Assembly: GCA_023228705.1 (NCBI GenBank)
Contig: JALOAS010000120.1
Span: 1 to 7,851 of the forward strand
Length of the DNA stretch: 7,851 bases
Reading direction: 5' to 3'
DNA from: Ottowia sp.
GTDB lineage: Bacteria > Pseudomonadota > Gammaproteobacteria > Burkholderiales > Burkholderiaceae_C
Part shown: one piece after another, positions 1 to 6,496 of the stretch
Position numbering within the stretch: the first letter of the stretch is position 1
Layout: each line of letters begins with the position of its first letter
Program-made: the position numbers and the translations under genes
The notes under the pieces: model-generated
What the model saw: the letters and a program-made list of their open reading frames with translations, nothing else
The model's database searches: none
Told to the model about the DNA's origin: nothing

Positions 1-66
1 GGTGCGCGCCAGTTCCACGATCTGCTGGCGAAATTCTGCCGGATACGGCGTTCTCGTTCTTCCCAT
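1..66 (-). CDS. IS3-type transposase OrfA, N-terminal fragment
   Basis: Only the first 22 codons are present because the gene continues past base 1. The peptide starts MGRTR and contains TPYPAEFRQQIVELART. The YPxEFRxQxVEL pattern is the opening of the helix-turn-helix domain of IS3/IS911-type OrfA proteins, which bind the element's ends. The start is supported by an AAAGGAG ribosome-binding sequence (plus-strand 74-80), seven bases ahead of the ATG. In this family the downstream orfB, with the DDE catalytic domain, is usually expressed by a programmed frameshift; that part is not visible. Family assignment is from the short N-terminus plus the inverted repeat, and the subgroup cannot be named. 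Confidence 0.72.
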   Translation of the reverse strand, partial: MGRTRTPYPAEFRQQIVELART

Positions 67-121
67 GGTTGGACTCCTTTATCCACAAGGTTAAGGTGTC
101 CGCGAAATCGGGGCAACTCCA
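1..121 (-). mobile_element. End of an IS3-family insertion sequence (partial)
   Basis: The element runs off the left edge of the window. Read on the minus strand it begins at 121 with TGGAGTTGCCCCG, and GGACACC follows at 101-95. A TG start and an internal GGACACC-like block are usual for IS3-family terminal inverted repeats. The start of a transposase orfA follows at 66. The outer boundary is inferred from the TG start. The other end and the target duplication lie outside the window, so neither can be confirmed. The insertion lies 44 bases before the start of a PIN toxin gene, where its antitoxin would be expected. Confidence 0.7.
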
Positions 122-165
122 GGCGTTGCAAACACGCGCCCTGACGCCGGCTTGCGCGGGTCCTG

Positions 166-579
166 ATGCCCTTCGTTCTTGACAACTCGGTGCTTTGCGG
201 CTGGCTGTTTGAAAACCAGGCCACCGCCTATACCCAAGCAATGGCCGAGCGGCTTGAAAAGGACAGCGCCGTCGCACCTGCATTGCTGCCGCTGGAATAT
301 GCCAACGTCCTGCGCACCGCTTGCAAACGGGGCGTGATCAATGCGCAAACGGCGCAAGAGATGCTTCGGCTGCTGGCCACGCTGCCCATAGACATTGACC
401 TCGCGCGGCCCGCGCCTGCCCAGATCCTGGACCTGGCGCTGCGCCATGATCTCAGCAGCTACGATGCCGCATATCTGGATCTGGCGCTGCGTTGCAAGCT
501 GCCCATTGCAACCCGGGACGAGGCGTTGGCCCGGGCCGCTTGCGTTGCGGGCGTGGGCCTGGCACAACCCGGGCCGTAA
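166..579 (+). CDS. PIN-domain ribonuclease toxin, VapC-like
   Basis: The 137-residue protein is the usual length for a VapC toxin, a PIN-fold Mg-dependent RNase. The acidic residues expected for the active site are all visible: D6 in VLDNSV, E44 in LPLEYANVL, D100 in SSYDAAYLDLA and D118 in ATRDEAL. The SYDAAYLxLA and PIATRDxxL blocks are typical of type II toxin-antitoxin PIN proteins. No complete antitoxin gene is present: the IS end lies only 44 bases upstream. An in-frame open stretch from 122 ends in TGA overlapping the toxin ATG (TGATG, 164-168), the coupling seen in vapBC operons. The toxin's own ribosome-binding site is weak, fitting translational coupling. The gene converges on dctM. 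It looks intact, but whether it is expressed is unknown. The specific RNA target cannot be inferred. Confidence 0.85.
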   Translation: MPFVLDNSVLCGWLFENQATAYTQAMAERLEKDSAVAPALLPLEYANVLRTACKRGVINAQTAQEMLRLLATLPIDIDLARPAPAQILDLALRHDLSSYDAAYLDLALRCKLPIATRDEALARAACVAGVGLAQPGP

Positions 580-610
580 GCGTTCCTGGCAGTACGGGCC
601 CGCACCGCTT

Positions 611-1888
611 TCAGCGATAGACCAGGTCGCGGAAGTACAGCGACAGGTCGGGCCAGTAGGTGATGACCAGCAGGCAGCCCATGACGACCGCGACGAACGG
701 CAGCAGCGGGCGCACCAGCTTTTCCATGGAGATGTTGGCCACGGTGCAGGCGGCAAACAGGTTGACGCCAAAGGGCGGGGTCACCATGCCCAGCGCCAGG
801 TTGACGACCATGATGACGCCAAAGTGCGACGGGTCGATGCCAAACTGCAGGGCCACCGGCAGCAGCAGGGGCGCCAGCACGACGATGGACGCCGACGTCT
901 CTATGAACATGCCGATGAAGAACAGCGCCACGTTGATGCCGAGCAGAAATGTGATCTCGCTGCTGAAGACCTGCCCCAGCCAGCTGCCCAGCGCCATGGG
1001 AACGCCGGCGCGGTTCAGCAGGAACCCGAAGACGCCGGCGTTGGCGATGATGAACATGATGATGGCGGTGGAGACGACCGAGCGCCGGAATGTGCGCGAA
1101 ATCGTCACCAGGTTGAGGTCGCGGTAGACGAAGATGCCGACGAACAGCGCGTAGACCACGGCCACGGCCGACGCCTCGGTCGGCGTGAAGATGCCGCCGT
1201 AGATGCCGCCCAGGATGATGACCGGCATCAGCAGCGCCAGCCAGGCGCGCTTGAACGACGCCCACAGCGGCAGGCGGCCGTCGCCGTCGTGCTTGCCCAG
1301 GCCGTGGCGCCTGGCGTGCAGCCAGACGTAGCCCATGAGCGCCAGCACCAGCAGCAGGCCGGGACCTATGCCGGCAATGAAGATCTCGCCCACCGAGGTG
1401 TCGGTGGACACCGCGTACAGGATCATGGGGATGGACGGCGGGATGATGACGCCCAGCTCGGCGGCCGTGGCCTGCAGCGACGCGGCAAAGGGCGTGGGAT
1501 AGCCCACCTTGACCATGGCCGGGATGAGGATGGCGCCCACGGCAAAGGTGGTGGCCACGCTGGATCCGGCCACTGCGGCAAAGATCATGCAGGTCAGGAC
1601 GCAGCTGCACGCCAGCCCGCCCTGGACGCCGCCGACCACGCTCTTGGCAAACTCGACCATGCGGTCGGAAATGCCGCCGGCTTCCATCAGGTTGCCGGCC
1701 AGGATGAAAAACGGCACGGCCACCAGCGGGTACTTGTCCATTGCAGCGTACAGCTGCTGCACGATGACCAGCCAGGTCATGTGTCCGTCCAGCCCGACGC
1801 CAAGAATGGACGCCAGTCCTATGGCCACCGCCACCGGAACGGTCAGGCCAAAAAAGACCAGCATGGTCAGGACCATCAGCTGCGTCAT
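611..1888 (-). CDS. dctM: TRAP transporter large permease, DctM family
   Basis: At 425 residues this is the normal length for the DctM subunit, the ion-coupled channel of TRAP uptake systems in the inner membrane, which receives substrate from the periplasmic DctP. Hydrophobic segments run along the whole chain. Family motifs are clear: VPFFILAGNLM at 58-68, FAAVAGSSVATTFAVGAILIPAM at about 103-125, and a TAAELGVIIPPSIPM stretch at about 141-155. The second half repeats this type of pattern, ending in LALGMVTPPFGVNLF. It is the last gene of a dctP-dctQ-dctM operon. Its ATG lies 21 bases after the dctQ stop, with no strong ribosome-binding site visible. It ends with TGA 31 bases from the convergent PIN gene. 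The substrate cannot be told from this subunit. Confidence 0.95.
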   Translation of the reverse strand: MTQLMVLTMLVFFGLTVPVAVAIGLASILGVGLDGHMTWLVIVQQLYAAMDKYPLVAVPFFILAGNLMEAGGISDRMVEFAKSVVGGVQGGLACSCVLTCMIFAAVAGSSVATTFAVGAILIPAMVKVGYPTPFAASLQATAAELGVIIPPSIPMILYAVSTDTSVGEIFIAGIGPGLLLVLALMGYVWLHARRHGLGKHDGDGRLPLWASFKRAWLALLMPVIILGGIYGGIFTPTEASAVAVVYALFVGIFVYRDLNLVTISRTFRRSVVSTAIIMFIIANAGVFGFLLNRAGVPMALGSWLGQVFSSEITFLLGINVALFFIGMFIETSASIVVLAPLLLPVALQFGIDPSHFGVIMVVNLALGMVTPPFGVNLFAACTVANISMEKLVRPLLPFVAVVMGCLLVITYWPDLSLYFRDLVYR

Positions 1889-1909
1889 GGGCAGTTGCCG
1901 TCGCGGCGG

Positions 1910-2401
1910 CTACAGCGTGCGCCGGTGCGCGCGCCGCGGTCCTTCAATCCAGTACGCCACGGCCGCCACCAGCGACAGCGCCGTGCCGGTGGGGATGGCC
2001 GCGTAGATCCATGAGATGGAAACGCCCAGGCTGGGCGTGCTCTGGAAGCGCACGCGCCAGGTCATCTGCACGCCTATCCAGAGCAGGAAGAGCAAAAAGC
2101 CCACGACGATGCAGAGCACGCCGTGCTCGAGCCAGCGCGCCTTGCGCGGCGCCAGCAGGTTGTGCAGCAGGTCCACGCTGAGCATGGCGCCCACGCGGAA
2201 CGCCAGCGCCACGCCCAGCATGACGGCCCAGATGATGGCCGCCCGCGTCCATGCCTCGGACCAGGCCGACGGCGAGCGCAGCACAAAGCGTGCCAGCACC
2301 TGGTAGAAGCCGGCAGCCACCGCAGACCACAGGAAGGCCTGCGCGGCCCACGACACCAGCCGGAACAGCGCCTTGTCAAGAACGGTCAGCCAGCGCAGCA
2401 C
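1910..2401 (-). CDS. dctQ: TRAP transporter small permease, DctQ family
   Basis: This 163-residue membrane protein has four clear hydrophobic helices (roughly 14-38, 50-73, 90-112 and 129-151), the topology of DctQ. Between helices 1 and 2 is the SAWSEAWTR segment, matching the family's W-[ST]-E-E-x-x-R-like signature (second E replaced here by A). DctQ binds DctM in the inner membrane and is needed for assembly of the transporter. The start is a GTG at 2401-2399. It is the first start codon after the dctP stop, which is in the same frame 18 bases earlier, so no upstream start is possible. The ribosome-binding site is weak, suggesting translational coupling with dctP. Identity rests on topology, length and position between dctP and dctM. 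Confidence 0.93.
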   Translation of the reverse strand: MLRWLTVLDKALFRLVSWAAQAFLWSAVAAGFYQVLARFVLRSPSAWSEAWTRAAIIWAVMLGVALAFRVGAMLSVDLLHNLLAPRKARWLEHGVLCIVVGFLLFLLWIGVQMTWRVRFQSTPSLGVSISWIYAAIPTGTALSLVAAVAYWIEGPRRAHRRTL

Positions 2402-2419
2402 GGCCGGTCCAGCGGCGGC

Positions 2420-3400
2420 TTACTGCGTATTGCGAATGGCTTCGATCAGGTCTTCGCCAAACTGCTTGTAATACTTGGGATAGACCGGCTCCACCGCCTT
2501 GACGAACGCGTCGTGGTCCACCGTGTTGACCTCCATGCCGTTTTCCTTGAGCTGCGCGATGCCGCTCTTTTCCACCTCGTCGACAAACTGCCGCATGCTG
2601 GTCACGGAATCTGCAGCGGCCTGCTCAAAATGGGCCTTCTCCGCGTCCGGCAGGCCGTTCCACGCCGAGGGCGACATCAGCACCAGCGCCGGGCCATACA
2701 CGTGCCCGGTCAGCGACAGGTACTTTTGCAGCTGCCACAGCTTGATTGACACGATGACCGAAAGCGGGTTTTCCTGCCCGTCTATGGTGCCCTGCTGCAG
2801 CGCCGGCTGCACCTCCGGCCAGGCCATGGGCGTGGCCAGCACGCCCAGCTCGCGGAACGCGGCCAGGTGGATGGGGTTTTCCGTGATGCGGATCTTCAGC
2901 CCCTTGATGTCCGCCGGCTCCTTGACCGGGCGCTTGTTGTTGGTCAGGTGGCGGAAGCCCTGCTCGCCCCAGGCCAGCGCCACGAGGCCGTGCTTGGGAA
3001 ACTCGGCCAGCATGTCCTGCCCGATGTCGCTGTCCAGCACCTTGCGTGCATGCGCCAGGTCGCGAAACAGGAACGGGATGTCAAAGACACCGGCCTGCGG
3101 CACGAAGTTGAGCACCGCGCCGGTGGACACGATGGCCAGGTCGATGGTGCCCAGCTGCAGCCCTTCGATGACCTCGCGCTCGCCGCCCAGCGCGCTGTTG
3201 GGGAACTGCTCGATGCCGTATTCGGAGTTGTTGTCCTTCAGGCTGTCGACAAAGGCCGCGGCGCCCGCGCCGTAGTGCGAATCTTTCGACAGCGCATACG
3301 CCATCTTGAAGTCGGTCTGGGCCAGTGCCGGTGTGGCAGCCATCGTCCCCAGCAGGGCAGCAGCCGCCAGCCACTGCATCAGTTTCTTGCAAAAACGCAT
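2420..3400 (-). CDS. dctP: TRAP transporter periplasmic solute-binding protein, DctP family
   Basis: The 326-residue protein starts with a Sec signal peptide: basic MRFCKK, a hydrophobic stretch, and a likely cleavage after ALA-27. The mature part carries DctP-family blocks: the FPNSALGGEREVIEGLQLGTID segment (66-87), LKIRI with R171, the arginine that in this family pairs with the substrate carboxylate, and GTIDGQENP at 204-212. The start at 3400 is chosen over an in-frame ATG at 3430 because GGAGG (plus-strand 3407-3411) sits six bases ahead of it and the signal peptide begins there. It is the first gene of dctPQM. The conserved arginine points to a carboxylated substrate such as a dicarboxylate or sugar acid, but which one cannot be read from sequence. 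Confidence 0.95.
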   Translation of the reverse strand: MRFCKKLMQWLAAAALLGTMAATPALAQTDFKMAYALSKDSHYGAGAAAFVDSLKDNNSEYGIEQFPNSALGGEREVIEGLQLGTIDLAIVSTGAVLNFVPQAGVFDIPFLFRDLAHARKVLDSDIGQDMLAEFPKHGLVALAWGEQGFRHLTNNKRPVKEPADIKGLKIRITENPIHLAAFRELGVLATPMAWPEVQPALQQGTIDGQENPLSVIVSIKLWQLQKYLSLTGHVYGPALVLMSPSAWNGLPDAEKAHFEQAAADSVTSMRQFVDEVEKSGIAQLKENGMEVNTVDHDAFVKAVEPVYPKYYKQFGEDLIEAIRNTQ

Positions 3401-3406
3401 GTTTTT

Positions 3407-3411
3407 CCTCC
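3407..3411 (-). promoter_or_regulatory. Ribosome-binding site of dctP
   Basis: On the minus strand GGAGG lies within GGGGGAGGAAAAAC, six bases before the ATG at 3400. It fixes the dctP start at the signal peptide and rejects the upstream in-frame ATG at 3430. Confidence 0.8.
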
Positions 3412-3693
3412 CCCGGCGCGGACGAAGCATGACAATCCCGGCCGCCAGGTCTGTTTAAAAAAAGCCCGGTTCCCGTTGCCCTGTGGCTGCGTGGCATCGT
3501 GGCGCGAGACCGTGCGCAAGGCAGGCCCGGCCGGTTGCGTGCGTTGTATGCAGGTGCCGCGCTGCCGCAGGGAGCGCAGCCATTTTGGCACAAAGCCGGC
3601 CGCCTGCAGCCTTGTCCCTGCTTGCGGCGCGGCCAAGAATCCTGGCGCGGCATGGGCACGCTGGCAGCACGGCGATGCGGTCCGGGCCACAAT

Positions 3694-3709
3694 GCAGGCG
3701 TAGCACCTG
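3694..3709. repeat. Imperfect palindromic element, copy 1 (upstream of amidotransferase)
   Basis: The site reads GCAGGCGTAGCACCTG. Its arms CAGGCG and CACCTG flank a TAG spacer and pair with one mismatch. It is 43 bases before the amidotransferase ATG and matches the element upstream of metP at 14 of 16 positions. It immediately follows a CACAAT box, so it could be an operator over a promoter or a small hairpin in the leader. Confidence 0.4.
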
Positions 3710-3752
3710 CTGCACTGCCGTCCCGTTCAGGCCCTGCTTCGTTCTTGCCACC

Positions 3753-4517
3753 ATGATCCCGTTCCCGCCCGTTGTCATCGTCCAGATGGGATTGCCGCCG
3801 GCGCCGCTGATGCAGCGCCTGGGCGACCAGGCGGACTGGTTTGCCGCGGCGCTGGGCCGCCAGCGCAGCGAACTGCGCGTCGCCCAGCCGTTCCTTGACG
3901 AGCCGCTGCCACGCGCGGATGATTTTTCGCTGGCGATCGTGACCGGGTCCTGGTCCATGGTGGCCGACCGCGAGCCCTGGAGCGAGCGCACTGCCGCGTG
4001 GCTGGCCGAGCTGGTTGCGCAGGGCAAGCCGGTGCTGGGCGTCTGCTACGGGCACCAGCTCATGGCGCATGCGCTGGGCGGCCGCGTCGGCGACCTGCCG
4101 GGCGGACCCGAGCGCGGGGTCTTTGCGCTGACGCTGACTGCGGCCGGTCGCCGCGATCCGCTGCTGCAGGGGCTGCCGCAGCACTTTGCAGCCTACCTGT
4201 CGCATGCCCAGGCCGTGCTGGAACCGCCGGCCGGCGCGCAATGGCTGGGCGGGACCGGGCGCGATGCGTACCAGCTGCTGCGCTACGGCCCCAACGCGTT
4301 CTCCATGCAGCCGCATCCGGAATTCACGCCAGCCATCATGGCAGCCTGCGCGGCTGGTCGCGAAAATGGCAACGCAGCGCTGGACGACCGGAGTGCGGAA
4401 CAAGTTGCGCAGTCGCCCTGGCTGCCGCAGCCCCACGCGCTGCTGCGGCGCTTCGTGTCCCTGCATGGCGGCCGCCGTGCAGCGGATGCGGTCGCTGCCG
4501 TGTCCGTGCTCGGCTGA
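3753..4517 (+). CDS. Class I glutamine amidotransferase-like protein (GMP synthase glutaminase-type)
   Basis: The 254-residue protein is a stand-alone class I amidotransferase domain. These enzymes cleave the glutamine side-chain amide, or a gamma-glutamyl bond, through a Cys-His-Glu triad. The nucleophile is C98 in VLGVCYGHQLMAHALGG; the other two are H188 and E190 in QPHPEF. IVTGSWSMV (62-70) forms the oxyanion-side loop, and SHAQAV (150-155) matches the family's SHxD-V position. No synthase domain is fused, so it may act on a small gamma-glutamyl compound or serve a separate partner. The ATG at 3753 is preferred because the conserved fold starts right after it (VVIVQMG). Its ribosome-binding site is poor and ATG 3786 remains possible. 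metP follows in the same direction 166 bases later. A decayed second copy of the C-terminus lies after metS. The precise substrate is not known. Confidence 0.88.
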   Translation: MIPFPPVVIVQMGLPPAPLMQRLGDQADWFAAALGRQRSELRVAQPFLDEPLPRADDFSLAIVTGSWSMVADREPWSERTAAWLAELVAQGKPVLGVCYGHQLMAHALGGRVGDLPGGPERGVFALTLTAAGRRDPLLQGLPQHFAAYLSHAQAVLEPPAGAQWLGGTGRDAYQLLRYGPNAFSMQPHPEFTPAIMAACAAGRENGNAALDDRSAEQVAQSPWLPQPHALLRRFVSLHGGRRAADAVAAVSVLG

Positions 4518-4646
4518 TGGCTGCCGGGCACCTGGTTGAATGGAATGACCGGAGCGACGCCGGGTTGGCCGTTGACCCCACGCTTTCGCAGCCCCTGGCG
4601 CACGGCATGAGGTCCTGCTACCATGAACGCAGGTCGGCTGCGTGCG

Positions 4647-4662
4647 GCAGGTGTCGCACCTG
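4647..4662. repeat. Palindromic element, copy 2 (upstream of metP)
   Basis: The site reads GCAGGTGTCGCACCTG, with perfect 6-base arms CAGGTG and CACCTG around TCG. It ends 21 bases before the metP ATG and ten before the ribosome-binding sequence. It matches the element at 3694-3709 at 14 of 16 positions. It could be a repressor operator or a hairpin in the metP leader. Confidence 0.5.
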
Positions 4663-4671
4663 GGACCGGCC

Positions 4672-4677
4672 AGGGAG
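4672..4677 (+). promoter_or_regulatory. Ribosome-binding site of metP
   Basis: AGGGAG lies six bases before the ATG at 4684. It decides the start of metP against an in-frame GTG at 4642, which would add 14 residues outside the conserved domain and run through the palindrome. Confidence 0.7.
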
Positions 4678-4683
4678 ACGATC

Positions 4684-6288
4684 ATGAGCTCAGGCAGCGG
4701 ATCACCAGCGCATGCGAGGCGTGAAACCTTCTCTGGCCGCAGCGCGTTCATCTTTGCCGCCATCGGGTCGGCGGTGGGCCTGGGCAACATCTGGCGCTTT
4801 CCCTACATTGCCTACAGCAACGGCGGCGGTGCCTTCATCATCCCGTACCTGGTGGCGCTGCTGACGGCCGGCATCCCCATGCTGTTCCTGTTCTACGCCA
4901 TAGGCCACCGCTACCGCGGCTCGCCGCCGCTGGCGTTTCGCCGGCTGCATCCGGGCACCGAGGTCCTCGGCTGGTGGCAGGTGCTGGTGAGCCTGGTCAT
5001 CACGGTCTACTACGCTGCGGTCATTGCCTGGGCGCTGTCGTACGTGTGGTTTTCGGTGACGCAGGCCTGGGGCGACGATCCGGGCGCGTTTTTCCTCAAC
5101 CAGTACCTGCACGTCAGTGAAGACTTCGGCCTGACGCTGGACTTCGTGCCCGGCGTCCTCACGCCGCTGGTCCTGGTCTGGGTGGCTGCCCTGGCCGTCC
5201 TGGCCTTTGGCGTGCAAAAGGGCATCGCGCGGCTGTCCATGGTGTTCATGCCGCTGCTGTTCCTGCTGTTTGGCGCGCTGGTGGTGTTTGCGCTCTTCCT
5301 GCCCGGTGCCGGGCGCGGGCTGGATGCCCTTTTCACGCCAGACTGGTCCGAGCTGACCACCAGCTCGATCTGGATCGCCGCCTACGGCCAGATCTTCTTC
5401 TCGCTGTCGGTGGGCTTTGGCATCATGGTCACCTACTCGTCTTACCTGAAGAAAAAAACCGATCTCACCAGCAGTGCGCTGGTCGTCGGTTTTTCAAACA
5501 GCGCCTTTGAGCTGCTCGCGGGCATAGGCGTGTTTGCCGCGCTGGGGTTCATTGCGACCAACACCGGGCAGCCGGTGGACGAGGTGGCCGCCTCCGGCGT
5601 CGGGCTGGCGTTCATCGGCTTTCCCACCATCATCTCGCAGGCGCCGGGCGGTGTCTTCCTGGGCGTGCTGTTCTTTGCGTCGCTGGTGTTTGCCGGATTC
5701 ACGTCGTTTGTCAGCCTGATCGAAGTGGTGCTCTCGGCCGTGCGCGACAAGCTGGGGCTGGGCCGCGTGGCTGCAACGCTGGGCGTGGGCATTCCCATGG
5801 CCGTGTTGTCGGTCGTGCTCTTTTCACCGTCCACCGGCCTCAACCTGCTGGATGTCACCGACGCCTATGTCAACAGCTTCGGCATCGTTGCGGTGGCGCT
5901 GGCCGTGCTCATGACCCTGGCCGTTCTCATCAACGCGCTGCCCGTGTTGCGCAACCACCTCAACGCCGTCTCCTCGTTCCGGGTTGGTCGCGGCTGGCAG
6001 CTGATGGTTGCCGGCGTCACGCCCATCATCCTGGGCTACACGCTCATCAATTCGCTGCAAGACCACATCCGCGACGGCTACGAAGACATGCCCGGCTGGT
6101 TTGTCGGCACTTTTGGCTGGGGCACGGTCGTTGGCATCATCGTGCTGGCCTGGCTGATCTCGCGCATCCCGTGGAGCACCCGTTCCGCGCTCGATGCGCC
6201 GGACCTGGACGGCAAGCCCGTTGCCGGTCCGGTGCTTGACCCCGCGATGGACGGCAAATGGTCGCATGAGACAGGAGCGCAATCATGA
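4684..6288 (+). CDS. metP: Sodium-dependent amino-acid transporter, SNF family, MetP-like
   Basis: This 534-residue protein has about twelve predicted membrane helices and belongs to the neurotransmitter:sodium symporter family (LeuT fold), which imports amino acids with Na+. The signature SAVGLGNIWRFPY is in helix 1 at residues 29-41, including N35 at the position of the sodium-1 ligand. FAGFTS in helix 8 carries T340 and S341, matching the sodium-2 ligand pair of LeuT. A hydrophilic tail of about 40 residues follows the last helix. The tiny gene directly after it encodes a MetS-like small subunit overlapping by ATGA. In Corynebacterium glutamicum that pairing forms the MetPS methionine/alanine importer. 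I therefore favour methionine/alanine or similar neutral amino-acid uptake, but the substrate is inferred from family and pairing only. The start is set by AGGGAG six bases upstream. Confidence 0.92.
   Translation: MSSGSGSPAHARRETFSGRSAFIFAAIGSAVGLGNIWRFPYIAYSNGGGAFIIPYLVALLTAGIPMLFLFYAIGHRYRGSPPLAFRRLHPGTEVLGWWQVLVSLVITVYYAAVIAWALSYVWFSVTQAWGDDPGAFFLNQYLHVSEDFGLTLDFVPGVLTPLVLVWVAALAVLAFGVQKGIARLSMVFMPLLFLLFGALVVFALFLPGAGRGLDALFTPDWSELTTSSIWIAAYGQIFFSLSVGFGIMVTYSSYLKKKTDLTSSALVVGFSNSAFELLAGIGVFAALGFIATNTGQPVDEVAASGVGLAFIGFPTIISQAPGGVFLGVLFFASLVFAGFTSFVSLIEVVLSAVRDKLGLGRVAATLGVGIPMAVLSVVLFSPSTGLNLLDVTDAYVNSFGIVAVALAVLMTLAVLINALPVLRNHLNAVSSFRVGRGWQLMVAGVTPIILGYTLINSLQDHIRDGYEDMPGWFVGTFGWGTVVGIIVLAWLISRIPWSTRSALDAPDLDGKPVAGPVLDPAMDGKWSHETGAQS
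6273..6277 (+). promoter_or_regulatory. Ribosome-binding site of metS
   Basis: AGGAG within the last codons of metP lies seven bases before the metS ATG at 6285. It supports real translation of this very short gene. Confidence 0.7.
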
Positions 6289-6395
6289 GTTCTGCCGCGG
6301 TCTGGATGATGCTGGTGGCCATGGCCACCGTCTGGGGCGGGCTGGTGCTTTCGGTCCTGCACCTGATGCGGCATCCGGAAGAACCGGAGGAGTGA
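6285..6395 (+). CDS. metS: MetS-like small subunit of methionine/alanine importer
   Basis: The gene encodes a 36-residue peptide with one hydrophobic helix (about residues 4-27: VWMMLVAMATVWGGLVLSVL) and a short charged tail MRHPEEPEE. The MSxxA start, an MMxVAM helix, a VWGGLV core and an RHPEE end match the small subunit family seen after MetP-type SNF transporters. There the small protein is needed for transport activity. It overlaps the metP stop as ATGA and has its own AGGAG site, so the two are translationally coupled. As I recall, the characterised C. glutamicum MetS is about 60 residues, so this copy is compact, mainly in the C-terminal tail. Genes of this size are often missed in annotation. 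Confidence 0.88.
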   Translation: MSSAAVWMMLVAMATVWGGLVLSVLHLMRHPEEPEE

Positions 6396-6496
6396 GCTGC
6401 GCCACCGGCTGCGTGGGTGCGCCGCATGAAGCACTGCGCCGGGGTGGTCCAAGCGCCAAGCACAGGTGCGCACGGCCGGGGGTCAAACCACGCGCA

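Larger units (their letters stand above)
3401..3752. other. Divergent intergenic region between dctP and the amidotransferase gene
   Basis: These 352 bases hold no convincing gene. The promoters of both the TRAP operon (minus) and the amidotransferase gene (plus) should lie here, but no good sigma-70 pair stands out. An A/T-rich run, GTTTAAAAAAAG, at 3453-3464 is the only low-GC patch on the dctP side and is a plausible promoter location. On the right, CACAAT at 3688-3693 could be a -10 box, directly followed by a palindromic element at 3694-3709; no good -35 goes with it. A partial version of that element is at 3550-3565. No terminator or small RNA was recognised. Confidence 0.5.
4518..4683 (+). 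promoter_or_regulatory. Leader and probable promoter region of metP
   Basis: No gene is evident in these 166 bases. TGCTACCAT at 4616-4624 resembles an extended -10 box (TG, one base, then TACCAT), with only a poor TGGCGC -35 candidate at 4596-4601. If used, the mRNA leader would include the perfect inverted repeat at 4648-4662 and the ribosome-binding site at 4672-4677. No riboswitch fold was recognised. The promoter call is tentative. Confidence 0.3.

Noticed and set aside
580..610. Terminator between the PIN gene and dctM
   Set aside because: There are some GGGCC/GGCCC bases, but no stable stem followed by a T run on either strand.
459..1610. 383-residue minus-strand frame overlapping dctM
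   Set aside because: It is a shifted frame of dctM with low-complexity H/R/A/G composition. The dctM frame has the family motifs.
395..2014. 539-residue plus-strand open frame
   Set aside because: It lies opposite dctM and part of dctQ. Its translation is rich in H, Q, R, D and G with no domain, which is typical of an antisense shadow in GC-rich DNA.
3401..3430. Upstream in-frame start for dctP at 3430
   Set aside because: It would put ten basic residues before the signal peptide. The GGAGG at 3407-3411 points to the ATG at 3400.
3401..3752. Sigma-54 promoter for the TRAP operon
   Set aside because: TTGGCAC occurs at about 3585, but no matching GC/TTGC -12 element follows at the right spacing, and it points away from dctP.
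4518..4683. Methionine-sensing riboswitch ahead of metP
   Set aside because: I looked for SAM-riboswitch-like conserved bases and stems and saw only the short 6-base inverted repeat.
3081..4790. 569-residue minus-strand open frame
   Set aside because: It crosses the amidotransferase gene, the intergenic region and the start of dctP without any recognisable domain, and its composition is that of a shadow frame.
6396..6425. Hairpin after metS (GCGCCACC with GGGTGCGC)
   Set aside because: The stem has a bulge and there is no T tract, so it is not a convincing intrinsic terminator.
6396..6450. Possible remains of the amidotransferase cysteine-loop region
   Set aside because: A short HEALRRGG resembles HALGGRVG in the intact protein, but the match is too short and gapped to claim.
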